64,000 bases of DNA from Paenibacillus_AB sp036577625 (GTDB lineage: Bacteria > Bacillota > Bacilli > Paenibacillales > NBRC-103111): NCBI RefSeq assembly GCF_036577625.1, contig NZ_JARBDC010000044.1:1-64000 (forward strand), read 5' to 3'. Of the stretch, positions 55,699 through 64,000 are shown one piece after another. The position numbers and the translations under genes were made by a program. Each line of letters opens with the position of its first letter. The stretch's first letter is position 1. The notes below the pieces were generated by a model that saw only the letters and a list, made by a program, of their open reading frames with translations, had not been told where the DNA came from and did not search any database.

Positions 55699-57867
55699 GT
55701 GCATCAGTTCGTTCGGCGGACGGCGCGCGCGGCGGCCGCCGCATCGCTGGCGGCGCTGCTGGCGTCCGCGGCGTGCCCGGCGTCCGCGGGCGCGTTTACG
55801 CCGTATACGACGTACTACGAGGACGGCTACGGCAAGCCGGCGCAAATCCAGCCCGCCTACAAGCCGGCGGGCGTCGTCGGCCGCGGCCCGGCTTCGGAGG
55901 AGGCGGCGAAGCCGGAAACGGCGGGGGCCGAAACCGCGCCGGCGTTCCCCTCCGCCGGGCTGAACCAGCCGCAAGATTTGTTCGTCGACGGCCGCGACCA
56001 TCTGTATATCGCCGATACCGGCAATAACCGGATCGTCCATTTGGACGACGCCGGGCGGCTCGTCGCCGTCCTGGAGCCGAAGGAAAGTCCGCTGAGCCGC
56101 CCGAGCGGGCTGTTCGTCGACAAGGACGGGGCCGTCTACGTCGCCGACACCGGCAACGGGCGCGTCGCGAAGCTGGACGCGTCCGGCAAGCTGCTGCGCG
56201 AATACAGGCGGCCGGAAACGAGCCAACTGCCTGCCTCGTTCAAATACGAGCCGACGAAGCTCGTCGTCGACAAGCGCGGTTTTTTGTACATCGTGACGCT
56301 CGGCGCCGTCGAAGGGCTGCTGCAGCTCGATCCGGACGGCCGGTTCCAACGTTTTTTCGGCTCGAACAAGGTCGCCTTCTCGCTGTTCGATTCGTTCAAG
56401 CGGCTCGTCTACACGCGCGAAATGTACCGGCGGGAGCTCGCCAAGCTGCCGGGAGCGACCGTGAACGCGGCGATCGACCGCGACGGGTTCGTCTATACGG
56501 TGACGAAGGATATCAAGACGGATCAGGTGAAAAAGCTGAACATCGCCGGCTTGAACCAGCTCGAATCGAGAGGGGAGTTCGCTTCGGCGAAGCGCGATTC
56601 GTTCGGCGAAGCCGGCTGGTGGGCCGATCGCCAGACGCCGCCGCAGCTGCAGGATATCGCCGTCGACCCGGACGGGAACATGTCCGTCGTCGATGCGGTG
56701 ACCGGCACGATCAGTCAATACGACGCGAACGGCAGCCTGCTGTTTTATTGGGGCGGACCGGAAATCGCGGCGACGTCGAAGCTCGGCGTCGTGAAATCGG
56801 CGGCGGCGATCGCGGCCACGTCGAAGGGCGAGCTGCTTGTTCTGGACGGCGCCAACGGCCTCGTCCAAGCGTTCCGCCCGACCGAATTCGGCTCGCTCGT
56901 TCATCGCGCGAGCAAGCTGACCCGGGAAGGGCGCTACGCGGAAAGCGAGCCGCTGTGGCGGGAGGCGGTGCGGCTGGACGCCTACTATACGCCGGCGCTG
57001 ATCGGGTTGGCGAAGGCGGCCTACAACGGGGAGCGGTACAAGGAGGCGCAGGCGCTGTTTTTCCGGGCGGGCGTCCGCGAAGGCTATTCCGACGCCTTCT
57101 GGCAAACGCGGCTCGTCTGGTTCCAGCGGCATTTCGCGCCGCTCATGAATGCAGCGGCCGCCGCCCTGCTCGTCCTCTTCCTCGCCGACAGACTGACGCG
57201 GCGGTCGCCGTTCCGCGAACGCGTGCGGAGGCGGCTGCGCGACCGGTCCGGCTTCGCGGGGCAGCTGCGCCATGCGGGGGATTTGCTCCGCCATCCGATC
57301 GACGGCTTCCGCGCGATCCGCCACGACGGCAAGGCGGGGCTCGCAAGCAGCGCGCTCGCCCTGGGGCTCGCGCTCGCCTCCTTTTCGTTCATGAAGGCGG
57401 AAACCGGCTTCGCGTTCAACCCGGCCGTCTATACGGGCGTGAAGCTCGGACCGCTGCTCGCGCAATTCGTCGCCGTCTGGACCGGCTGGGTCGTCTCGAA
57501 CTTTCTCGTCAGCTCGCTGATGCGGGGGGAAGGGCGGCTGCGGGACGTATGCTTCGGCAGCGCGTACGCGCTCCTTCCGCTCATCGTCGTCGGCGTTCCG
57601 CTCACGCTGCTGTCGCGGGCGTTCACGCTGAGCGAGCAGGCGATATTCGGCTTCGCGCAAATCGCCCTGATCGGCTGGACGGCGCTGTTCTTTTTCTGGA
57701 TGGTGCAGGGGATTCAAAACTATTCGGTCGGAGAAGCCGCCCTGAACATCGCCTTCTCGCTGCTCGCGTTCGCCGCGCTCGGCATACTGCTGTTCACGTT
57801 CGTCAGCCTGAGCGGCGAGCTGGCCGGCTTCGTCTATTCGCTGTACCAGGAGGTGGTGATCCGGTGA
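55699..57867 (+). CDS. NHL-repeat protein with a YIP1-like membrane domain
   Basis: A 722-residue protein. A signal peptide (about 1-30) leads to an NHL-type beta-propeller (about 60-390): repeated units such as NQPQDLFVDGRDHLYIADTG and RPSGLFVDKDGAVYVADTG. A short TPR-like helical stretch follows (about 395-440). The C-terminal part (about 475-722) has five or six transmembrane segments resembling the YIP1 family. The propeller should sit outside the membrane and may scaffold or sense glycans (inference). GTG 55699 is 8 nt after GAGGAGG. Its stop overlaps the next start (GTGA). Confidence 0.82.
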   Translation: MHQFVRRTARAAAAASLAALLASAACPASAGAFTPYTTYYEDGYGKPAQIQPAYKPAGVVGRGPASEEAAKPETAGAETAPAFPSAGLNQPQDLFVDGRDHLYIADTGNNRIVHLDDAGRLVAVLEPKESPLSRPSGLFVDKDGAVYVADTGNGRVAKLDASGKLLREYRRPETSQLPASFKYEPTKLVVDKRGFLYIVTLGAVEGLLQLDPDGRFQRFFGSNKVAFSLFDSFKRLVYTREMYRRELAKLPGATVNAAIDRDGFVYTVTKDIKTDQVKKLNIAGLNQLESRGEFASAKRDSFGEAGWWADRQTPPQLQDIAVDPDGNMSVVDAVTGTISQYDANGSLLFYWGGPEIAATSKLGVVKSAAAIAATSKGELLVLDGANGLVQAFRPTEFGSLVHRASKLTREGRYAESEPLWREAVRLDAYYTPALIGLAKAAYNGERYKEAQALFFRAGVREGYSDAFWQTRLVWFQRHFAPLMNAAAAALLVLFLADRLTRRSPFRERVRRRLRDRSGFAGQLRHAGDLLRHPIDGFRAIRHDGKAGLASSALALGLALASFSFMKAETGFAFNPAVYTGVKLGPLLAQFVAVWTGWVVSNFLVSSLMRGEGRLRDVCFGSAYALLPLIVVGVPLTLLSRAFTLSEQAIFGFAQIALIGWTALFFFWMVQGIQNYSVGEAALNIAFSLLAFAALGILLFTFVSLSGELAGFVYSLYQEVVIR

Positions 57868-60167
57868 CGAAACCGAAAGGGCCGCGGGCGCCGAAGCTGC
57901 GCAAGCCGACCGATTTCCGCCCGCCGCTCGCCTTGCTCGGCGCGGCCGCCGCGCTTGCCGCCGCCGTCTGGCTCGGCGCGCAAATATGGAGCTGGCAGCA
58001 GCCGCCCGCGCCGAAGAAGGAGGCGGGGCAGGCGGCGACGTTCGCCGCCCCGGCCGGCGCCGCGCTGCCGCCGGAGCTTCCGGCGGAGGAGCGGTTCGCG
58101 CCGGTCGCCGAAACGGCGTCGCTCCGTCTGCTCGCCGACAGCAAGACCGGGCATTTCCAGCTCGTCGACAAGACGACCGGGCACGTGACGCGATCGTATC
58201 CGGACCCGCGCTATTGGGCCGGCGAGACGCTCCCGGCCGGCTGGAAAAACAATTTGCTGTCCCCCGTCGTGATCGAGTACGCCAACATCGCCAATTACAA
58301 ATCGGCGTCGAAAACGGTCGGCCTGATCGGCGAGGACGGCTACGTGGAATCGTTCCAACCGACGTCCGCCGGGTTCCGGGCGACGTTCGTATTCGGCAAA
58401 GGGCAGTTCAAAATACCGGTCGAGGTCGCGATCAAGGAACGTTACGTGGAAACGACGATCATGGACGACGGCATCGTCGAAGGCGGCGGCTTCAGCCTGC
58501 TGAACGCCAAGCTGTATCCGTTGTTCGGCAGCCAGCCGTCGTACGGCCAGGACGGCTACTTGCTCGTGCCGGACGGTCCCGGGGCGCTCATCCGCTTCCG
58601 CAGCGACCGGATGATGCCGCAGCTCGTCTACAACGAGAGCATCTACGGAAGCGACGCCTCCTTCTACAGCGAAAACGCGGCGCGCCAGCCGGCGTCGCTG
58701 CCGGTGTTCGGCCTGAAGTCCGGCGATCGAAGCTTTCTCGCCGTCGTGACCGAGGGGGCCGAAACGGCGAACGTGTACGCCGCGCCTTCGGGAGCGGTCG
58801 GCATCTCCAATTGGGTGACGGCCGAATGGCAGTACCGGAAACGGTATTTCCAAAGCGTCAGCAAAAGCACGAACGAAGGCTTTTTCACGTACGGCAAAGA
58901 CATGCTCGCCGCGCCCCGCCGCACGATACGGTACTACATGCTCGACCCGGGGGCGGGCGATTACGTCGGAATGGCCGCCGCGTACCGGTCGCATTTGACC
59001 GGGGAGATGAAGCTGCGGCCGCTGAAGCCGTCCGAGAACGGCATTCCGCTCTACGTCGACATCGTCGGCGGCGATATCGAGAAAGGGCTGCTGCTGGATC
59101 GATACCGGGCGGCGACGCCGACGTCGGAAGCGATCCGGCTCGTCCGCGACCTGCGCGACGCCGGCGTCCGCAACATGACGGTCCATTATGCGGGCTGGCA
59201 GTCGGACGGCTACAGCGCGCACGGCCGTTACTTTCCGGTCGAGCCGAAGCTCGGCGGCGACGAAGGGATGAAAGCGTTCATCGACTTCGCCCATTCGCTG
59301 AACGTGCCGGTGTTTTTGACGGCGAACTACACGGTCCGTAACGACTCACGGGGCTTTTGGCGGCGTCGCGACGGCTTGCGGGACTTGGCCGGCAACGTGC
59401 TGGAGACGAGGCGCGGCGGCGGGCGGGAGCCGGATACGCTCGTCAGCGCGGGATTTTACCGCAAGGCGGTCGCGGCCGATTTGCCGAAATACCGCAGCCT
59501 CGGTGCCGACGGGATCTATTTCGAGGACGGCATCGGCCGGCAAGCCGCCACCGACTTCAACGGGCGCTATCCGGCAAGCCGCGGCGACGCGATCGCCATC
59601 CAGCGCCAGGTGCTGCTCGAAACGAAGGAAGCGCTCGGCGCGGTGACGGCGAACGGCGCGAGCGCGTTCGCGTTCGACCGGGTGAGCCATATTCCGCGGC
59701 TGGCCGACGACTATTCGCACGACATTTTTATCGACGAGGCGGTGCCCTTCGTCCAAATCGCCCTGCACGGGCTGATCGCGTATTCCGGGGAGCGGTCCAA
59801 TTTGCGCGGAGACTCGCGCGCCGAATTTTTGCGCAGCATCGAGTACGGGGCGTATCCGGCGTACGTGTTCACGAGCGCGCCGTCCGATCTGCTGAAGCGC
59901 TCGTATTCCGTCTGGTATTACAGCCTGAACTACGCCGATTGGCTCGCCTCCTTGACGGAGGAATACCGGAGAAGCAACGAGGCGCTGGCGGCCGTGCAGG
60001 ACAAGGCGATCACGGGCCATCGAAGCTTGGCGCCGAACGTGAAGGAAACGACGTACGAGGGCGGCTACCGGATCGTCGTCAACTACAACGAAACGGACTA
60101 TGCCGCCGGCGGCCTCCGGGTGCCGGGCCAAAATTTCGCCATCGTCAAGGGAGAAGCCGCGCCATGA
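57864..60167 (+). CDS. DUF5696-domain protein, membrane-anchored
   Basis: A 767-residue protein with one N-terminal membrane segment (about 17-38) and a large outer region. It matches DUF5696 proteins of Paenibacillaceae in my memory (ADSKTGHFQLVDKTTGHV near 90; KNNLLSPVVIEYANI). The second half looks like a TIM-barrel glycosidase-like fold: MTVHYAGWQSDGYSAHGRY, then DGIYFEDGIGR and HDIFIDEAVPF provide acidic residues that could be catalytic. It is probably a surface glycoside hydrolase or binding protein (inference). GTG 57864 overlaps the previous stop, and its own stop overlaps the next permease start, so it is embedded in the transport operon. Confidence 0.8.
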   Translation: MTKPKGPRAPKLRKPTDFRPPLALLGAAAALAAAVWLGAQIWSWQQPPAPKKEAGQAATFAAPAGAALPPELPAEERFAPVAETASLRLLADSKTGHFQLVDKTTGHVTRSYPDPRYWAGETLPAGWKNNLLSPVVIEYANIANYKSASKTVGLIGEDGYVESFQPTSAGFRATFVFGKGQFKIPVEVAIKERYVETTIMDDGIVEGGGFSLLNAKLYPLFGSQPSYGQDGYLLVPDGPGALIRFRSDRMMPQLVYNESIYGSDASFYSENAARQPASLPVFGLKSGDRSFLAVVTEGAETANVYAAPSGAVGISNWVTAEWQYRKRYFQSVSKSTNEGFFTYGKDMLAAPRRTIRYYMLDPGAGDYVGMAAAYRSHLTGEMKLRPLKPSENGIPLYVDIVGGDIEKGLLLDRYRAATPTSEAIRLVRDLRDAGVRNMTVHYAGWQSDGYSAHGRYFPVEPKLGGDEGMKAFIDFAHSLNVPVFLTANYTVRNDSRGFWRRRDGLRDLAGNVLETRRGGGREPDTLVSAGFYRKAVAADLPKYRSLGADGIYFEDGIGRQAATDFNGRYPASRGDAIAIQRQVLLETKEALGAVTANGASAFAFDRVSHIPRLADDYSHDIFIDEAVPFVQIALHGLIAYSGERSNLRGDSRAEFLRSIEYGAYPAYVFTSAPSDLLKRSYSVWYYSLNYADWLASLTEEYRRSNEALAAVQDKAITGHRSLAPNVKETTYEGGYRIVVNYNETDYAAGGLRVPGQNFAIVKGEAAP

Positions 60168-61033
60168 AACTTGCCGACAAAATAAGCACGTCGACGCTTC
60201 GCAAGCTGGAAGGCTCGATGTTCATCGCCCCGTGGATATTCGGCTTTTTCGCCTTCGTCGCCTATCCGCTCGGCTACTCGCTCTACATGAGCTTTTATCA
60301 GGTGCGAATTACGGTCAATTCGGTCGTGTACACGTACGTGGGGCTCCGAAACTACAAAGAAATCGTCGTCTCGAACGGCAGCCTGCTGTACAACGACCTG
60401 CTTCCGTTTTTGCGCGAAGCGGCGATGATGATTCCGATCATCCTCGTATTTTCGCTGCTCGTCGCGATTTTGCTGAACGTCCGGTTCCGCGGGCGGACGC
60501 TGTTCCGCATCCTGTTCTTTTTGCCGGTCATTTTCTCGTCCGGCCAAATCGTTCAGGAGTTCATCAATCAGGGCGAAGGATCGCTCATGGTCATGAAGGC
60601 GCTGAAAATCGACGACTATTTGCGCGACTACGTTCCCGGCGCGTGGGCGAAGCCGATTCAGACGGTGCTCGGCTCGTTCGTGCTCGTGCTCTGGTATTCG
60701 GGCGTGCAAATCCTGATCTTCCTAGCGGGCCGGCAAACGCTGCCGGCGGCGACGTACGAGGCGGCGCGCATCGACGGCTCGACGCCGTGGAACACGTTCT
60801 GGAAAATTACGCTGCCGGGTCTCGTGCCGTATATGTTTTTGAACTTGATGTACACCGTCGTCGATCTGTTTACGTTTCCGTCCAATCCGATCGTCAGCAA
60901 AGTGAACACGACGAATTACGGCAGCTCGAGCGCGCTCGCCTGGATTTATTTTACGATCGTCCTGCTGTTCGTCGGTCTGGCGATGCTGCTGTACGACCGG
61001 GTCGACAAGGCGCTGGCCGGAAGCCGGACGTAG
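60164..61033 (+). CDS. ABC sugar permease (second pair, MalF/UgpA type)
   Basis: A 289-residue permease with six predicted transmembrane segments and EAARIDGSTPWNTFWKITLP as coupling loop. ATG 60164 overlaps the DUF5696 stop (ATGA). It begins a second permease pair in the same operon. Confidence 0.92.
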   Translation: MKLADKISTSTLRKLEGSMFIAPWIFGFFAFVAYPLGYSLYMSFYQVRITVNSVVYTYVGLRNYKEIVVSNGSLLYNDLLPFLREAAMMIPIILVFSLLVAILLNVRFRGRTLFRILFFLPVIFSSGQIVQEFINQGEGSLMVMKALKIDDYLRDYVPGAWAKPIQTVLGSFVLVLWYSGVQILIFLAGRQTLPAATYEAARIDGSTPWNTFWKITLPGLVPYMFLNLMYTVVDLFTFPSNPIVSKVNTTNYGSSSALAWIYFTIVLLFVGLAMLLYDRVDKALAGSRT

Positions 61034-61051
61034 GAAGGGAGGACGCAAGCG

Positions 61052-62017
61052 ATGCAGCTGCAAAAGAGCGGCCGCGCGCGCCGGTTTGCCGGGGAAACGG
61101 CGCGGAGCCGGATCGAATGGATGAAATACCGGGTCGTCGGCGCGGAATTGGACAATGGCATTCTGTTCAAGGCGCTGCTGTACGTCATCTTGATCAATGT
61201 GGCGTTTATTTACGTCAAGCCGATTTTGTACATGGCGACGACGATGGTCAAAGACGCGAAAAACATTCTCGATCCGACCGTCATCTGGGTGCCGAAATCG
61301 CTTTACTTCGGCCATCTGGCGGAGGCGACGCGGCTGCTGAATTACGCGAAAAGCTTTGTCATCAGCGTTTCGCTGTCGGCGTCGGTCTCGGTGCTGCAGC
61401 TGTTCTCGTGCGCCGTCGCCGGATACGCGTTCGCCCGTCTCGACTTTCCGCTCAAGCCGCTGTGGACCGCGCTGCTGCTGTTCACGTTCATCATGCCGCC
61501 GCAGGTCGTCATTTTGCCGTCGATCATGCTGTTCAAAGGGTTCGGCTGGATGGACACGTTTTTGCCGATGGTCGTCCCGGCGCTGTTCGGGCACGGGCTG
61601 AAAGGGGCGATGTTCGTCATCATTTACCGCTCGTTTTACGCGAGCCTGCCGAAGGAGCTGGACGAGGCGGCGCGCATGGACGGCGCGAACGGCGTCAAGC
61701 TGTTTTTCCGCGTCATGTTTCCGCTGTCCAAGTCGGCGATCGTCGTCGTCGTGCTGTTCTCGTTCGTCTGGAACTGGAACGATTTTTATTTGCCGTCGAT
61801 TTTCATGTTCACGGCCGAACACGTGCCGCTGTCGATCACGCTGGCGAGGCTGGCGGCGGAGCTGAAGCAGGCGGCCGGCGCGGGGGAAATGACCGTGTTC
61901 GCGGAGTCGATCAAGATGGCGGCGGCGTTTCTCATTATCGTCCCGCTGCTGCTCGTTTACTTTTTCGCCCAGCGCTGGTTCATCGAAGGGGTCGAGCGCA
62001 CGGGGCTCGTGGAGTAA
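61052..62017 (+). CDS. ABC sugar permease (second pair, MalG/UgpE type)
   Basis: A 321-residue permease with an N-terminal cytosolic extension (about 40 residues) before six transmembrane segments and the EAARMDGANGVKLFFRVM coupling loop. ATG 61052, 18 nt after its partner, follows GGAAGGGAGG. The solute-binding proteins follow. Confidence 0.92.
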   Translation: MQLQKSGRARRFAGETARSRIEWMKYRVVGAELDNGILFKALLYVILINVAFIYVKPILYMATTMVKDAKNILDPTVIWVPKSLYFGHLAEATRLLNYAKSFVISVSLSASVSVLQLFSCAVAGYAFARLDFPLKPLWTALLLFTFIMPPQVVILPSIMLFKGFGWMDTFLPMVVPALFGHGLKGAMFVIIYRSFYASLPKELDEAARMDGANGVKLFFRVMFPLSKSAIVVVVLFSFVWNWNDFYLPSIFMFTAEHVPLSITLARLAAELKQAAGAGEMTVFAESIKMAAAFLIIVPLLLVYFFAQRWFIEGVERTGLVE

Positions 62018-62053
62018 CCATTTTCAACTATCCGGTACAGGAGTGTCGAACCA

Positions 62054-63418
62054 ATGAAAAGAGCAACTCAAGCATGGAGCCTCGTGCTGCTGGCCGGCCT
62101 GCTCGCCTCGTGCGGCAAGGAGGCCGGCACGGCGGCGGTGGCGGAGGAAAGTCCGGCCGGGACGTCCGGCGACGCGAAAAGTTTCAAAAAGCTCGGCGAC
62201 GAGCCGTTGAAGCTGACGTTTTACAGCACGAGCGGCACGTTTCCGGACGTCGAGTTCAACACGCTGATCGCGGCCCCGATTCGCGGCAAATATCCGAACG
62301 TGACGATCGAGCGGATTACGCCCGCCGCGCAGACGACGAACGAGGAGGTGCTGTCGACGTATACGCCGGACATCATCTACTCGTCGTCCTCGTCGCACCA
62401 GCGGATCGTCCGGACAGGCGCCTACGAAGATTTGCGGCCTTACATCAAGCGGTTCGGGTTCGACGAATCGCGTCTCAAGCCGATTTTGTACGACTATATC
62501 AAGGAAATGACGAAAGGGAAGGGCGACGCGATTTTGGCGATCCCGTTCAACGCGAACCAGCACGTGCTGTATTACAACAAAGACATTTTCGACAAGTTCG
62601 GCGTGGCGTATCCGACGGATAAACAACAGACGTGGGACGAGGTGCTGGATATGGCCCGCAAGCTGACGCGAACGGAAGGCGGCAAACGATACGTCGGGCT
62701 TTCCGTCGACAATTTGACCGGACTCGCGAAGGGGCTCGGCCTGACGTACGTCGACCGGACGACGGGCAAGGCGGCGCTCGACACGCCGGAGTGGCGGCGA
62801 ATATTCGATCTGAACAAAAACATATTCGAAATTCCCGGCTATATCGGGCCGGACAAAAAATGGAACTACACGCGCGAGGACTTTTACAAAGAACAGACGG
62901 TCGGCATCCGGGTGACGTGGCTGGCGAACCATATCGGCCCGATGGAGGAGCTGCGCCGGCAGGGCGTCGAGTTCAACTGGGACATCGCGCCGGCTCCGAA
63001 CTTCGCCGACCGGCTCGGCCAAACGCGGGAAGCGCAAATCCATTCGCTGTCCGTCAACAGCAAAAGCAAGCATAAGGAGGAGGCGTTCCAGGTGATCGCC
63101 GAAATTTTGTCGGACGACGGCCAGCGCATCCTGGCGCGGAACGGCCGCGTGCCGGCGATTATCAATCCGGAGCTTAGGCAGCAATTCGGACTCGACATTC
63201 CGGTGCTGAAAGGGAAAAAGGTGCAAAACGTATTCGTCGGCGAGCCGCTTCAGGAACATTTCGTCCATCCGTTCGAGCTGGAAATCGCGGCGCGGCTGAC
63301 CGACGCGGCGGCCGATCTCGCCGTGGGCGGCCTCGACGTCAACTCGGCGATCCGCAAGGCGACGGAAGCGATCAACAAAGACGTCGAAACGCTGAAAACG
63401 ACGATCGGCAATCCATAA
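62054..63418 (+). CDS. ABC sugar solute-binding lipoprotein (copy 4)
   Basis: A 454-residue solute-binding protein with lipobox ASC (Cys near 21). The shared motif KDIFDKFGVAYPTDK is present. It follows the second permease pair by 36 nt and is their likely partner. It is a close paralogue of the protein starting at 63461: both read VLSTYTPD, RTGAYEDLR and ILAIPFN in the same order. Confidence 0.92.
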   Translation: MKRATQAWSLVLLAGLLASCGKEAGTAAVAEESPAGTSGDAKSFKKLGDEPLKLTFYSTSGTFPDVEFNTLIAAPIRGKYPNVTIERITPAAQTTNEEVLSTYTPDIIYSSSSSHQRIVRTGAYEDLRPYIKRFGFDESRLKPILYDYIKEMTKGKGDAILAIPFNANQHVLYYNKDIFDKFGVAYPTDKQQTWDEVLDMARKLTRTEGGKRYVGLSVDNLTGLAKGLGLTYVDRTTGKAALDTPEWRRIFDLNKNIFEIPGYIGPDKKWNYTREDFYKEQTVGIRVTWLANHIGPMEELRRQGVEFNWDIAPAPNFADRLGQTREAQIHSLSVNSKSKHKEEAFQVIAEILSDDGQRILARNGRVPAIINPELRQQFGLDIPVLKGKKVQNVFVGEPLQEHFVHPFELEIAARLTDAAADLAVGGLDVNSAIRKATEAINKDVETLKTTIGNP

Positions 63419-63460
63419 CGGGCGGGGCTGACCCGCCCGACCGAAAGGCGGTGCACGACG

Positions 63461-64000
63461 ATGATCAAACGAATGGCGGCGGCCTGCGCGCTGCTGACGG
63501 CGCTGCTGCCGGCAGCCTGCTCTCCCCCCGATTCCTCCGGAAACGGAACGTCCGCGCGGGACAAGGAACCGGCCTCGGCCTTCTCCGGCAAAAAGCTCGG
63601 CGAGACGCCGCTCAAGCTGACGCTGTACAGCACGGGCGCCACGTTTACCGATACCGAATTCGCCACGCTGATCGCCGGTCCGATCCGTAAGAAATATCCG
63701 AACGTGACGATCGAGCGCATACAGCCGTCGACGACGGCCACTCCGGAGGAGGTGCTGTCGACGTATACGCCGGACCTCCTATTCGGCGTGCTGCAGCAGC
63801 GCGTCCTGCGCACCGGCGCTTACGAGGATTTGCGGGAGCTGATCAAGCTTCACCGGTTTGACGAAAACCGGTTGAAGCCGGTCGGCTACGAGTACGTGAA
63901 GGACATTACGAAGGATAAGGGCGGCGCGATTCTCGCCATTCCGTTCAACATCAACCAGCACGTCATGTATTACAACAAGGACATTTTCGACAAGTTCGGC
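63461..64000 (+). CDS. ABC sugar solute-binding lipoprotein (copy 5, 3' partial)
   Basis: 180 codons of a solute-binding protein cut by the window edge. The lipobox is PAAC (Cys about 20). It has VLSTYTPD, ILAIPFNIN and KDIFDKFG at the edge, as in the preceding gene, so the two arose by tandem duplication. ATG 63461 follows AAGGCGG. Confidence 0.9.
   Translation, partial: MIKRMAAACALLTALLPAACSPPDSSGNGTSARDKEPASAFSGKKLGETPLKLTLYSTGATFTDTEFATLIAGPIRKKYPNVTIERIQPSTTATPEEVLSTYTPDLLFGVLQQRVLRTGAYEDLRELIKLHRFDENRLKPVGYEYVKDITKDKGGAILAIPFNINQHVMYYNKDIFDKFG

Overview
The window looks like chromosome of a GC-rich, spore-forming Gram-positive bacterium of the Paenibacillaceae (Cohnella/Paenibacillus-like). 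The evidence is spoIIP, a hrcA-grpE-dnaK-dnaJ operon under a CIRCE element, lipoprotein-type ABC solute-binding proteins, strong AGGAGG-type ribosome sites with GTG and TTG starts, and sigma-A style promoters. The assignment rests on gene content and style, not on a search. I saw no rRNA, tRNA, CRISPR array, integrase or transposase.

Layout. 1-2.2 kb: the 3' end of spoIIP, a DUF3679 membrane protein, and a divergent Fur-controlled FhuF-type reductase. 2.4-3.0 kb: a conserved hypothetical gene. 3.6-20.3 kb: a glycosaminoglycan-type utilisation locus. It has a divergent ROK regulator, a heparinase II-like lyase, a sulfatase, two more heparinase II/III-fold proteins (one a lipoprotein), a PHP-type metal hydrolase, a chondroitinase ABC-like PL8 lyase and two solute-binding proteins. 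20.3-23.4 kb: a third solute-binding protein with decayed DNA around it, including a zinc-carboxypeptidase remnant with an inverted internal segment. 23.4-34.3 kb: lepA, hemW, an acetyltransferase, then hrcA - archaeal-type (group III) chaperonin - grpE - dnaK, with dnaJ as a separate unit. 34.5-36 kb: small proteins and a GDSL hydrolase. 36.7-41.9 kb: a DeoR regulator, a metallophosphoesterase and the uronate enzymes UxaE and UxaC. 42-49.7 kb: dipeptidase, VanW protein, cation efflux transporter, a sigma factor with a large C-terminal extension, and a divergent flavin monooxygenase/aldo-keto reductase pair. 49.8 kb to the end: a long, translationally coupled carbohydrate ABC operon. It has one ATPase, two permease pairs, a giant solute-binding protein, an NHL/YIP1 membrane protein, a DUF5696 protein and two tandem solute-binding proteins, the last cut by the window edge.

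How it fits together. The lyases would cut uronate-containing, probably sulfated polymers and leave unsaturated uronates. The sulfatase would remove sulfate. UxaE and UxaC, 20 kb away, would carry hexuronates into central metabolism. The GAG locus itself has solute-binding proteins but no permeases or ATPase; the operon at 49.8-64 kb has both and uses related binding proteins. The GAG locus sits between the spoIIP/DUF3679 block and lepA-hemW-hrcA, which are adjacent in Bacillus, so it looks like an insertion into conserved core synteny. Points most worth follow-up are the coupled transporter/NHL-YIP1/DUF5696 operon, the group III chaperonin inside the CIRCE heat-shock operon, the sigma-factor fusion, a three-copy intergenic element ending in terminator hairpins, and the candidate leader RNAs upstream of hemW, the cation transporter and the monooxygenase.
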